Positions 1 through 5,573 of a DNA stretch of 10,473 bases are shown one piece after another. The stretch is from Minisyncoccota bacterium (GTDB taxonomy: Bacteria > Patescibacteriota > Minisyncoccia > UBA6257 > 1-14-0-10-40-38): NCBI GenBank assembly GCA_020052135.1, contig JAGVPS010000068.1:1-10473 (forward strand), given 5' to 3'. Positions within the stretch are counted from its first letter, which is position 1, and each line of letters begins with the position of its first letter. Made by a program: the position numbers and the translations under genes. The notes below the pieces were generated by a model. The model worked only from the letters and a program-made list of their open reading frames with translations. It ran no database searches and was not told the DNA's origin.

Positions 1-1092
1 ATAGAACGTGATAAAGCCGAGAGATGTAGCCGCCCATCCCGGACCGACCGGCAACGCATAGTATACTTTTTTCTGCCGGTATGTTTCTAAGGATGTATTC
101 ATCATTAAGCGAGAAATATTTTCCGCGGCCGCCCGTCCGTCATGAATAGCAGTTTGAGCCATTCCAGAATGTAGCGTAGAGGCGCCGTCCCCAACAATAA
201 AAATATCTTTAAATCCTTTTGCGCGTAGAAATTCATCAATAATTACTCTTCCTTTTTCATCAAATGAAAAACCACCGATATTTTTATATACGTGGTACGG
301 CTTCACGCCCGCCATCCAGACGACAGTTTCGGTTTTCATGGTCATTCCACGAACGCTAATTTGCTCAATTTTTTCTTTGGTCATCGCTCTGTTCGTAAAA
401 ATATTGACCCCAATATGCCGCAGTCTGCGGGAGACTCTTTTCGCCACATGCTCTGGGAGAACGGGCAGTATGCGCGGCGCCGCCTCGATAAGATCAATGG
501 AGATTAATGATTGATCAACGTTGTATTCTTGAGCTAATCGCTTCATGAATACCGCGAGTTCTCCGGCAAGTTCTACTCCGCTTGGCCCGGCGCCGACAAT
601 CACAATCTGCAGAAGGCATACTTTTTCGTCAATATTGCCTTTTAGATTTTTACATTCGACAAAAAGATCATGCAGATGCATTTTTAAGCGCATCGCCTCT
701 GAGATGGATTTAAAACCGAAAGAAAACTCTTCAAGCCCTGGGATGTCAAAATAGGTATTTTCTGAACCTAGTGCAAGAACCAAATAATCAAATGGATAGT
801 CGATGCCAGACGCGCCCATTGCGATTTTTTTAAGAGGATCGACGCTTTTAATCGAGTCAACGGTGAACAAAATATTTTTTTTCTCAATTATCTCGCTAAT
901 TGGTATACACACTTCAAGGGGTGACCGCCCCGTCACCACGCGATAGAGCGCTGGCTTATATTCAAAATGTGGCTTGTCTGAAACAAGCATAATTTCCGCA
1001 TCAAGGCTTTTTTCTTTCTCGAGCGCAAGAGCCGCGGATATTCCTCCAAAACCACCTCCCGCGATAAGTATTTTTTTCGCTTGTTTGTTCAT
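1..1092 (-). CDS. Type II NADH dehydrogenase-like FAD/NAD(P) oxidoreductase (3' end cut by window edge)
   Basis: This minus-strand reading frame starts at ATG 1092 and stays open for 364 codons to the window edge, so its C-terminus is missing. The first dinucleotide-binding motif is GGGFGG at residues 12-17. A second Rossmann motif, GAGPSGVELAGE, lies at residues 167-178. VGDGAS around Asp302 is the conserved FAD-contacting stretch. The order FAD site, NAD site, VGDG is that of the pyridine nucleotide-disulphide oxidoreductase fold, as in NDH-2, which passes electrons from NADH to quinone at the membrane face. A VVWMAGV stretch before the last motif also fits NDH-2. Sulfide:quinone reductase is an alternative, since Cys147 and Cys159 are present, but the diagnostic C-terminal part is not in view. 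It is the last visible gene of the repressor-led run, 7 nt behind the GGHH protein. The family is certain; NDH-2 as the exact role is likely. Confidence 0.85.
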   Translation of the reverse strand, partial: MNKQAKKILIAGGGFGGISAALALEKEKSLDAEIMLVSDKPHFEYKPALYRVVTGRSPLEVCIPISEIIEKKNILFTVDSIKSVDPLKKIAMGASGIDYPFDYLVLALGSENTYFDIPGLEEFSFGFKSISEAMRLKMHLHDLFVECKNLKGNIDEKVCLLQIVIVGAGPSGVELAGELAVFMKRLAQEYNVDQSLISIDLIEAAPRILPVLPEHVAKRVSRRLRHIGVNIFTNRAMTKEKIEQISVRGMTMKTETVVWMAGVKPYHVYKNIGGFSFDEKGRVIIDEFLRAKGFKDIFIVGDGASTLHSGMAQTAIHDGRAAAENISRLMMNTSLETYRQKKVYYALPVGPGWAATSLGFITFY

Positions 1093-1099
1093 TATTATA

Positions 1100-1648
1100 C
1101 TATAGGCTCCATCTAAATGAACGTTCGACAGCGCCTCCAATATTTTTGATTTTCAGTTCGACATATTTTGGCAATGGTTCTATTACATTGAAAGTCAATG
1201 TGCCTTCGCGGTGATGCCCGCCCGGCCCCAGTCCCTCCCACGTAAGCGGTTCATGTTCCTTTCCTTGGTCGTCAATGAGAACAGAGGAGTCTGTCATGTC
1301 CTGATCCAGTTCAACCGAATGAGTGCTCATAACCACATTGAATTTCCATTCTTTTGATTCCGGCGAAATATCAATCGGAGTGACGGTAATGGTAACTGCC
1401 GACTGTTCATCAATTTTTGATTCCCATTTTTGCGCGGTATTCAAGGCTTCTTGTTGAATAAAGCTTTTACCGGTCCACAAGAAACATTCTTTTTCGGCAG
1501 AACCGCCTATGTTGTCATAAACTCTCATGCCGCGTACAAGCCAGCCGGCCCTCTCGCATTCTGCAAAGGTTGTGATCTTCAAAGTCAAAAATCCAACCGT
1601 GCCGGCAAGAATGCCTAAGGCTAAAATTAATACCATAGTTATTTTCAT
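1100..1648 (-). CDS. Membrane-anchored extracytoplasmic protein with GGHHREG motif, unknown function
   Basis: A 182-aa protein with an N-terminal hydrophobic segment (residues 3-23) that acts as signal or anchor, so the rest is probably outside the membrane. A short Cys-containing part follows (Cys31, Cys55, GGSAEKECF). A beta-rich domain covers about residues 84-182 and carries THSVELDQD (109-117), a DDQG turn (126-129), and WEGLGPGGHHREG (137-149). The paired His145-His146 with Asp and Glu nearby could bind a metal; this is inference. I recall similar anonymous domains in bacteria and archaea but can give no family name. The ATG overlaps the upstream stop by 4 nt (ATGA), so translation is probably coupled. 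The two halves may be separate modules joined near residue 75. Confidence 0.8.
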   Translation of the reverse strand: MKITMVLILALGILAGTVGFLTLKITTFAECERAGWLVRGMRVYDNIGGSAEKECFLWTGKSFIQQEALNTAQKWESKIDEQSAVTITVTPIDISPESKEWKFNVVMSTHSVELDQDMTDSSVLIDDQGKEHEPLTWEGLGPGGHHREGTLTFNVIEPLPKYVELKIKNIGGAVERSFRWSL

Positions 1649-2115
1649 AAATGTTTTTTTCCGCCATAGGCGGATCCGCCTTGGGTTGAAAATTTAATAA
1701 TTCTATGTGCCATATATATAATACCAATAATGTTAGAGAGGATACCGACCCAAAATAGACTTACTTGGTATTGCGCGATAAATGTGACAAGCCCGGTAAC
1801 CCCGAGAATGGGCACCAAGTTCACTAAATAATGAGCACAGCAGGAGATCATGGCCGCAGTGGAAGTAGTGCCCGATACGCCGACCACTGTACCCATGCCT
1901 CGTCCGCTATGCACCAGACTTTTAATGTACTGGTACAAAGCAATCTGAATTCCAAAACCCACCACCAAACTGATAATAAAATACCAATAGCTCGCGAACT
2001 GGCTTTGCGCAAAGCTCCATCCTGAGACTACGGTGAGCACCGCAAAATAAACTCCGAGCAAAATCGCGCTTGCTAATATTCCGTACAAAATTGATTTTGC
2101 GATGTTGCTCATCAT
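1645..2115 (-). CDS. Four-helix membrane protein with CC-x-H motif, possible metal transporter (MerT-like arrangement)
   Basis: A 156-aa very hydrophobic protein with about four membrane segments (residues 8-30, 43-64, 85-113, 118-136). The key feature is a membrane-embedded vicinal cysteine pair with a nearby histidine, SCCAH at residues 91-95, preceded by a small-residue run (GVSGTTSTAA) and followed by NLVPILG. A Cys-Cys pair inside a helix is also how MerT takes up Hg(II), but MerT is shorter (about 115 aa) and the surrounding residues differ, so homology is not claimed. It starts 2 nt after the YHS gene and its stop overlaps the next start by 4 nt. The pairing with a metal-binding YHS protein suggests hand-over of a soft metal. 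The C-terminal tail GGSAYGGKKHL is encoded by a palindromic repeat at 1661-1680. Two ATGs in tandem (2115, 2112) are both possible starts. Confidence 0.82.
   Translation of the reverse strand: MMSNIAKSILYGILASAILLGVYFAVLTVVSGWSFAQSQFASYWYFIISLVVGFGIQIALYQYIKSLVHSGRGMGTVVGVSGTTSTAAMISCCAHYLVNLVPILGVTGLVTFIAQYQVSLFWVGILSNIIGIIYMAHRIIKFSTQGGSAYGGKKHL
1661..1680. repeat. Palindromic GC-rich repeat (GGCGG/CCGCC) inside coding end
   Basis: The stretch holds CCGCC-ATA-GGCGG, then the perfect 12-bp palindrome GGCGGATCCGCC (1669-1680), all flanked by AT-rich DNA, with a run of seven T just before it on the plus strand. It encodes the Gly-rich tail of the CC-x-H membrane protein. From memory, similar GGCGGATCCGCC elements are common in Parcubacteria genomes, but this copy number cannot be seen from one window. 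Confidence 0.6.
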
Positions 2116-2117
2116 AA

Positions 2118-2318
2118 TTATTTTGCGATATAAGCTCTGGGATCTTTTTCAAACTGTCCTCTGCAATGATCGGAACAGAACGAATACGTGACGTCTTCGT
2201 GGACAAAATCAATGCCTTCGGTAGACTTCATTCCGCACACGGGATCTTTGGACACGCGTATTGGTTCCTTGCCGTCTCTGTCTTTCCAAAATTTAAAAAT
2301 TGATTTGATGTTGATCAT
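2118..2318 (-). CDS. YHS-domain metal-binding protein
   Basis: A 66-aa protein that is essentially one YHS domain. The signature DPVCGM occupies residues 25-30. Two more cysteines, Cys48 and Cys52, sit in FCSDHC, giving the C-x19-C-x3-C spacing of this family, with His51 adjacent. YHS and related TRASH domains bind transition metals and are often appended to copper P-type ATPases or mercuric reductases. Here the domain stands alone, which suggests a small cytoplasmic metal carrier or sensor. The N-terminus (residues 1-24) is a Lys/Phe-rich amphipathic stretch, not a clear signal. The ATG overlaps the stop of the methyltransferase gene by 4 nt, and the CC-x-H membrane protein starts 2 nt later. 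The domain is certain; the metal is not known, with copper or mercury the likely candidates. Confidence 0.92.
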   Translation of the reverse strand: MINIKSIFKFWKDRDGKEPIRVSKDPVCGMKSTEGIDFVHEDVTYSFCSDHCRGQFEKDPRAYIAK

Positions 2319-2965
2319 ATAGTGTAAGTATTAGCTAACATCTTTTTCCGTCGAGGAATAAAAGCCGGAGTTTTCTTCGCATATTCATCCCATAGAGCCC
2401 CAAACTCTTTTTGAGCTTCTTTTTCTTCACTCTTCCCAAGTCGTGTGTACATCCACACTAGAATTGGGAACATGATGAGCGTGAGAAGCGTCGGCCATTG
2501 CAAGAAAAAACCAAACATAATCAACATGAAACCAATGTATTGGGGATGACGGATGCGAGCATAGGGGCCGATGACTGCAAGAGCGTGATCCTTTTGTGCC
2601 TTATACAGCACTTTCCAAGCGTTGGCGAGAAGCGAGAACCCATAAATTATCAGAATATAACTTGCAATATGAAACGGTCCAAAATGCGGATCGCCGCCCC
2701 AGCCAAAAAAGTCTTCAAAAAGATGGCCAGAATTGTGAGTAGACAGATTAATGCCGGGAATTTTGTCTGCAAGCCAGCCTGAGAGGATATAGATAGTCAG
2801 CGGAAAGCCGTACATTTCCGCAAAGAGCGCAATGATAAACGCTGAAAATGCGCCGAATGATCGCCAATCCCGCGAGGTTTTCGGCTTAGTGAAGCTGAAT
2901 GCAAAGATAATGAATATCAGCGAATTAATAATGACAAGCCACCAGAGACCGTAGGAATTTTCCAT
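2315..2965 (-). CDS. Isoprenylcysteine carboxyl methyltransferase (ICMT)-family membrane protein
   Basis: A 216-aa polytopic protein with about five membrane segments (residues 8-25, 36-63, 98-117, 142-155, 157-173). The C-terminal half is the ICMT/PEMT-type domain: GPYARIRHPQYIG at 133-145 with His140 (the SAM-binding GPY.ahRHPxY signature), Glu180-Glu181 after the last helix, and a W-x2-Y-x3-TP-x2-IPR ending at 192-205. The family transfers a methyl group from S-adenosylmethionine inside the membrane. Bacterial members are often found beside heavy-metal genes, but their substrate is mostly unknown. The N-terminal third carries the loop SGHLFEDFFGWGGDPHFG, rich in His, Asp and Glu, which is not part of the core domain. 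Its stop overlaps the YHS start by 4 nt. Calling it an ICMT-family enzyme is safe; prenyl-cysteine as substrate is unlikely here. Confidence 0.88.
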   Translation of the reverse strand: MENSYGLWWLVIINSLIFIIFAFSFTKPKTSRDWRSFGAFSAFIIALFAEMYGFPLTIYILSGWLADKIPGINLSTHNSGHLFEDFFGWGGDPHFGPFHIASYILIIYGFSLLANAWKVLYKAQKDHALAVIGPYARIRHPQYIGFMLIMFGFFLQWPTLLTLIMFPILVWMYTRLGKSEEKEAQKEFGALWDEYAKKTPAFIPRRKKMLANTYTI

Positions 2966-2974
2966 ATAAGATTT

Positions 2975-3274
2975 TTAATGACAACATCCGCCACTCTTAT
3001 GTTTGTCATTGCCATCTTTTGTTTTTAGTTCTTGTGCCAAAGCGTCATTAGTCTTGCCTTCCGTATGAGCATCACCGTGCCCACTATGACCCTTACGCAT
3101 AATCCAGACATGCGCGACTACAAACACACCAATAATAAGAACCGGCCAGAGGTATCCACCCGAAGATAACTTACCCCCACCAATGAATAGAATACCCAAT
3201 AGGAGTAGGCACGGAATCATCATCCACATCATTCCTTTGTGCCCGCTGTTCTTATTATCATGATTGTCCATCAT
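2975..3274 (-). CDS. Small His-rich membrane protein with C-terminal CCH tail
   Basis: A 99-aa protein with a His-rich N-terminus (His5, His12), a Met-rich start to the first helix (GMMWMMIP, residues 14-21) and two membrane segments (about 15-33 and 41-59). The cytoplasmic or external tail is densely metal-ligating: GHSGHGDAH at 62-70 and a final GGCCH at 95-99. Met, His and Cys in this arrangement suit copper or another soft metal; this is inference from composition. I recall related small proteins in CPR metal gene clusters (resembling DUF2933-type proteins), without certainty. It lies 5 nt after the DUF5676-like gene and 9 nt before the methyltransferase. There is no clear Shine-Dalgarno sequence; tandem ATGs at 3274 and 3271 are both possible starts. 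Confidence 0.82.
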   Translation of the reverse strand: MMDNHDNKNSGHKGMMWMMIPCLLLLGILFIGGGKLSSGGYLWPVLIIGVFVVAHVWIMRKGHSGHGDAHTEGKTNDALAQELKTKDGNDKHKSGGCCH

Positions 3275-3279
3275 TTTGT

Positions 3280-3546
3280 TTATTTTTTTATCAAGCTGGA
3301 GTTATGCATCCAGACGTAGTACCAAGCAAATATCCAGGCAAATACGAACATATAGACAGCGCCCAAGAGGAAGCTCCCGACACTAAGCCACGTGAATCCC
3401 GGCAGTGTCTCGAAGAGCGCATGATGCAACTCTATGCCTTTCGTGCTTCGGAACGGAAGGAGTCCGCCGATAATGCAAAGGACATAAGCAACCTCTGCGC
3501 CCAGCACGCATTTCCAGCCGTACGATTTGAGTGATAGTTGTTCCAT
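3280..3546 (-). CDS. DUF5676-like small two-helix membrane protein
   Basis: An 88-aa protein with two membrane segments (about residues 12-31 and 53-80). The second helix is long and aromatic (WIFAWYYVWM, 71-80). The loop between them carries GIELHHALFETLPGF with His41-His42. Length, the two-helix layout and the early Ser/Gly/aromatic start resemble the DUF5676 family, which often accompanies copper-resistance genes. No catalytic motif is seen; Cys13 and Cys24 lie in the first helix and could bind metal. It is within the repressor-led run, 24 nt after the DsrE-like gene, the widest gap in that run. The function is unknown and the family name is moderately sure. Confidence 0.75.
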   Translation of the reverse strand: MEQLSLKSYGWKCVLGAEVAYVLCIIGGLLPFRSTKGIELHHALFETLPGFTWLSVGSFLLGAVYMFVFAWIFAWYYVWMHNSSLIKK

Positions 3547-3570
3547 ATATTTTTGAATTAATAAATAAAG

Positions 3571-3897
3571 CTACCCAAACACCAGTACCTTATCGCTCTC
3601 CTCAACCATTTTCAGCAAATCCGTCATGGTAGAAACTGGGCAAACCTTGCTTCCTTTCTGTCCGCGAATCTCTAAGCAGGTGCCGCAAGCCCGCACCACT
3701 CCTTTCATTTTTTTATACTCGTCAACCTTTTTGGAGATATCGAAATCTTTAGTATCCAATATGGTTTCGAGTTCTGTTCCTTCGCTCATCAAAAAGATTT
3801 CTGCTTGATGACCTGCCTTGAGCGAAGTAATTCCAAAACGAAATGTGTTCCAGATATGCTCTTGTTTATTTGATTGTAAGATAATGCCAATTTTCAT
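3571..3897 (-). CDS. DsrE/DsrF-like sulfur-carrier family protein
   Basis: A 108-aa soluble protein that begins MKIGIILQS and ends with DKVLVFG, the beta-strand edges of the DsrE/F fold. A CxxC pair (Cys71, Cys74) sits in RACGTC, and Cys86 in KVCPVS. In DsrE, TusD and related proteins, a cysteine near this position carries persulfide sulfur. The CxxC form here would also allow disulfide chemistry or metal binding. The neighbours point to thiol and metal handling rather than dissimilatory sulfite reduction, since no dsr genes are in view. It begins 6 nt after the SHOCT gene with no convincing ribosome binding site beyond an upstream AAGGGGG at a long distance. The fold is confident; the sulfur-transfer role is inference. 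Confidence 0.85.
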   Translation of the reverse strand: MKIGIILQSNKQEHIWNTFRFGITSLKAGHQAEIFLMSEGTELETILDTKDFDISKKVDEYKKMKGVVRACGTCLEIRGQKGSKVCPVSTMTDLLKMVEESDKVLVFG

Positions 3898-3903
3898 GTA
3901 GTA

Positions 3904-4143
3904 CTAGCTTAAATCCCCCTTCTTTTCCTCAAACTCTTTTTTATCAATCTCGCCTTTTGCATATCGTTCTTTGAGGATATCAAGAGGTGATTTAGAGTGG
4001 CGTGTCCCGGAGTGATTTTCATCCCTCAATCCTTTTACTAGCCAAACGATGAGTACAATGACGAAAACCCAAAAGAGTACCATCATCAGACCGCCCCCAA
4101 ATCCCCAGTTGAACATATGTCCATAATAGTAGAGATTATTCAT
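3904..4143 (-). CDS. SHOCT-domain small membrane protein
   Basis: A 79-aa protein. The N-terminus (residues 1-20) is rich in Tyr, Gly and Met. One strong membrane helix covers about 20-38, followed by a short polar linker with His44 and His49. The C-terminal SHOCT module is at 53-76 (PLDILKERYAKGEIDKKEFE), the short domain with the 'L-x-x-R-Y-A-x-G-E-I' signature that sits at the ends of many small membrane proteins and probably mediates oligomerisation. Proteins of this helix-plus-SHOCT type are regular neighbours of CsoR repressors and copper ATPases. It follows the repressor by 6 nt, so it is the first structural gene controlled by it. Confidence 0.9.
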   Translation of the reverse strand: MNNLYYYGHMFNWGFGGGLMMVLFWVFVIVLIVWLVKGLRDENHSGTRHSKSPLDILKERYAKGEIDKKEFEEKKGDLS

Positions 4144-4149
4144 AACTTT

Positions 4150-4422
4150 TTATTTATTTGATAAGGTATAAACCCTGATCAATTCTTTTATTGCTTTCTC
4201 GTCGCTCCCCTTGCTTTGCATCTGGTGCTTTACGTGGGTTCGAAGATGGTTCTCCAAGAGAAAGCTGTCAAGACTTTTGAGCGACCTTTGAATTGAGAGA
4301 GACTGCTCCAAAAGATCGGGACAGTACACCTCTTCTTGAATAGCCTTAACAAGGCCGTCGAGCTGACCACGGATAATCTTTGCCCGATGAATTGCTCTCT
4401 TTTTTAACTTTTGATCTACCAT
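4150..4422 (-). CDS. CsoR/RcnR-family (DUF156) metal-sensing transcriptional repressor
   Basis: A 90-aa all-helical repressor of the CsoR/RcnR/FrmR family; members are DNA-binding tetramers released by a metal or other effector. The helix-1 signature RAKIIRGQLDGL (13-24) is present, as are the ligand positions: Cys34 (VYCPDLL), His59 and His63 (ENHLRTHV). The Cys-His-His set, with spacing 25 and 4, matches the RcnR pattern (Cys35, His60, His64), whereas Cu(I) CsoR has Cys in the third place. His66 in VKHQM also aligns with RcnR. RcnR has a further His near the N-terminus that is absent here (MVDQ). Formaldehyde-sensing FrmR-type activity is a third option. It is the promoter-proximal gene of the run leading to position 1, and a dyad at its promoter fits autoregulation. 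No Shine-Dalgarno sequence is visible. Confidence 0.93.
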   Translation of the reverse strand: MVDQKLKKRAIHRAKIIRGQLDGLVKAIQEEVYCPDLLEQSLSIQRSLKSLDSFLLENHLRTHVKHQMQSKGSDEKAIKELIRVYTLSNK

Positions 4423-4430
4423 AGGTTTTG

Positions 4431-4448
4431 GGGTAATTAGTAATACCC
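4431..4448. promoter_or_regulatory. Second GGGTA/TACCC dyad in the repressor 5' UTR
   Basis: The arms GGGTA and TACCC flank an 8-nt spacer between the promoter and the repressor ATG. They repeat the GGGTA half-sites of the main operator, with centres about 35 bp apart, so this may be an accessory repressor site. It could also be a short RNA hairpin near the start codon. Confidence 0.45.
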
Positions 4449-4461
4449 GTTTCGACCTCTT

Positions 4462-4487
4462 AATAGGGTATACCCCTATACCCTATT
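4462..4487. promoter_or_regulatory. Operator: perfect 11-bp inverted repeat around CCCC
   Basis: AATAGGGTATA and TATACCCTATT are exact reverse complements around a CCCC core. A G/C tract flanked by TA-rich inverted arms is the layout of CsoR/RcnR-family operators. It fills the space between the -35 and -10 of the repressor promoter, so a bound repressor would exclude RNA polymerase. The assignment to the adjacent repressor is by position and site type. Confidence 0.8.
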
Positions 4488-4493
4488 TGTCAA
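4465..4493 (-). promoter_or_regulatory. Promoter of the metal operon
   Basis: On the minus strand a consensus -35 TTGACA (4493-4488) is followed after 17 nt by TACCCT (4470-4465), or after 15 nt by TATACC (4472-4467). The -10 is poor and lies inside the operator. It lies in the 90-nt gap between the 334-aa gene and the repressor. Confidence 0.65.
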
Positions 4494-4512
4494 CACACGC
4501 GCTGTGGACAAT

Positions 4513-5517
4513 CTATATGCCGCACCCGCTCTGTTGCCGCTGAGGCGCAACCGTCTCCCCAGTGTCGACACCGCACCCGTTCCCTCCGCGCTGTTCACGC
4601 GGCTCTGTAACCTTTGCGGCAATCTTCGCGTACCCCTGCGCGCTTGAATAGTTCACACCCAACATTTCTTGAGGGTCCACGTCTTTCCAGTCAATCCCTT
4701 TATTTTTCATGTAGGTTGCTATGGTAAGGTAGGTATCGGGAAACCAATAGGAATTAACAACTAGAGCCGCTTTCCACATATCCTCTTCGCTCACGCCTTG
4801 GGACGCCATGAGTTCGAGAAGTCCCAACATCGCCATGCCGTGATTGCAGTCAGGAAAATGCGTCGAATTGCCGCAACATGGTCGGTATATGCCCTGCGAC
4901 ACTTTATCTACTAATGCCTGCTGTTCCTGCGTAAGCGCGAAGAACTGGTGACGGCTGTAGTGATCCATCGGATTTCCTTCCGCCATCGTCCAGCCCGCAG
5001 TTGAGGCAAAGTTTTGCGCTCCGCCATACCGAGGGTCTTTCATCTCGCCGGAATCCAAGATAGGGTTTTTACTGGCAAGACCTAATGCCCAAAATAGATT
5101 CAGTACATAGCCGGCGTTATCTTGTGTTATTTTGAGTTTGGATTCGTTTTGTCCTAGGAGCAGATTTTTATACTCATCAGTGAATGTGCCTTGCTTTTCA
5201 TATATCGCCTTAAACCGGTCTGCGTCAATCGCCCCTGCGCTGACAAGCTTTGCGCCAAGATCGCCCCATACAACCGGCAACAGTACTCCTTCGGACGGCA
5301 AGACTTTTTCTTCCAGTTCAGACCCTTTGGTTTTCTCGGAGTTCTCCGAGATAGTGGGTGTTCGCTGATTTGTGGCTTCGAGTCCCGCGGTGTATATCCA
5401 CGTTCCGGCGAGAATCAACGCGGAAATAAAGATACTCACCGAAAGCGTGTGATCTTTCTTAACTGGCTGAACCGCTGGAGAATCTTCAGGTTTTTGGTTT
5501 TGAATTTCGTTTTCCAT
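4513..5517 (-). CDS. Membrane-anchored protein with CC/DCNH cluster and Cys-bearing tail, unknown function
   Basis: A 334-aa protein with a polar N-terminus (1-24), one membrane helix (25-44) and a large domain that should lie outside. The core motif is YRPCCGNSTHFPDCNHG, with Cys214-Cys215, His220, Cys224 and His226: a dense soft-metal or disulfide site. It is followed by GMAMLGLLELMASQGVSEEDM and SYWFPDTY (256-263), which look strongly conserved in type. The C-terminus carries two CG pairs, GNGCGV (Cys315) and a final SGCGI (Cys332), which could be an extra metal or thiol arm. I do not recognise a named family, though similar PCCGN...DCNHG proteins occur, from memory, in other bacterial and archaeal metal clusters. 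It follows the CcdA gene by 56 nt on the same strand and ends next to the repressor promoter, so it probably belongs to the peroxiredoxin-CcdA unit. Confidence 0.85.
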   Translation of the reverse strand: MENEIQNQKPEDSPAVQPVKKDHTLSVSIFISALILAGTWIYTAGLEATNQRTPTISENSEKTKGSELEEKVLPSEGVLLPVVWGDLGAKLVSAGAIDADRFKAIYEKQGTFTDEYKNLLLGQNESKLKITQDNAGYVLNLFWALGLASKNPILDSGEMKDPRYGGAQNFASTAGWTMAEGNPMDHYSRHQFFALTQEQQALVDKVSQGIYRPCCGNSTHFPDCNHGMAMLGLLELMASQGVSEEDMWKAALVVNSYWFPDTYLTIATYMKNKGIDWKDVDPQEMLGVNYSSAQGYAKIAAKVTEPREQRGGNGCGVDTGETVAPQRQQSGCGI

Positions 5518-5573
5518 AGTTTATTGAATTTACTTTTTAATTACTGACGCCAACCCTTCATTTTTTTAGGTTG

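Noticed and set aside
292..754. Two plus-strand open frames (292-507, 545-754)
   Set aside because: They are antisense to the NDH-2-like gene, whose frame is open and full of conserved motifs over the entire stretch.
2498..2782. 94-codon plus-strand frame opposite the ICMT-like gene
   Set aside because: Antisense shadow with no start signal and no recognisable protein.
4494..4506. CACA-CGCGC-TGTG inverted repeat after the 334-aa gene
   Set aside because: Four-bp stem with no T tract; probably chance next to the promoter.
5191..5547. 118-codon plus-strand frame opposite the 334-aa gene
   Set aside because: Antisense to a gene with clear motifs; composition (Arg/Cys/Phe-rich, no domain) is typical of a shadow frame.
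5551..5573. CAACC/GGTTG inverted repeat after the CcdA gene
   Set aside because: Five-bp arms with a 13-nt loop and no T tract on the minus strand; too weak to call a terminator.
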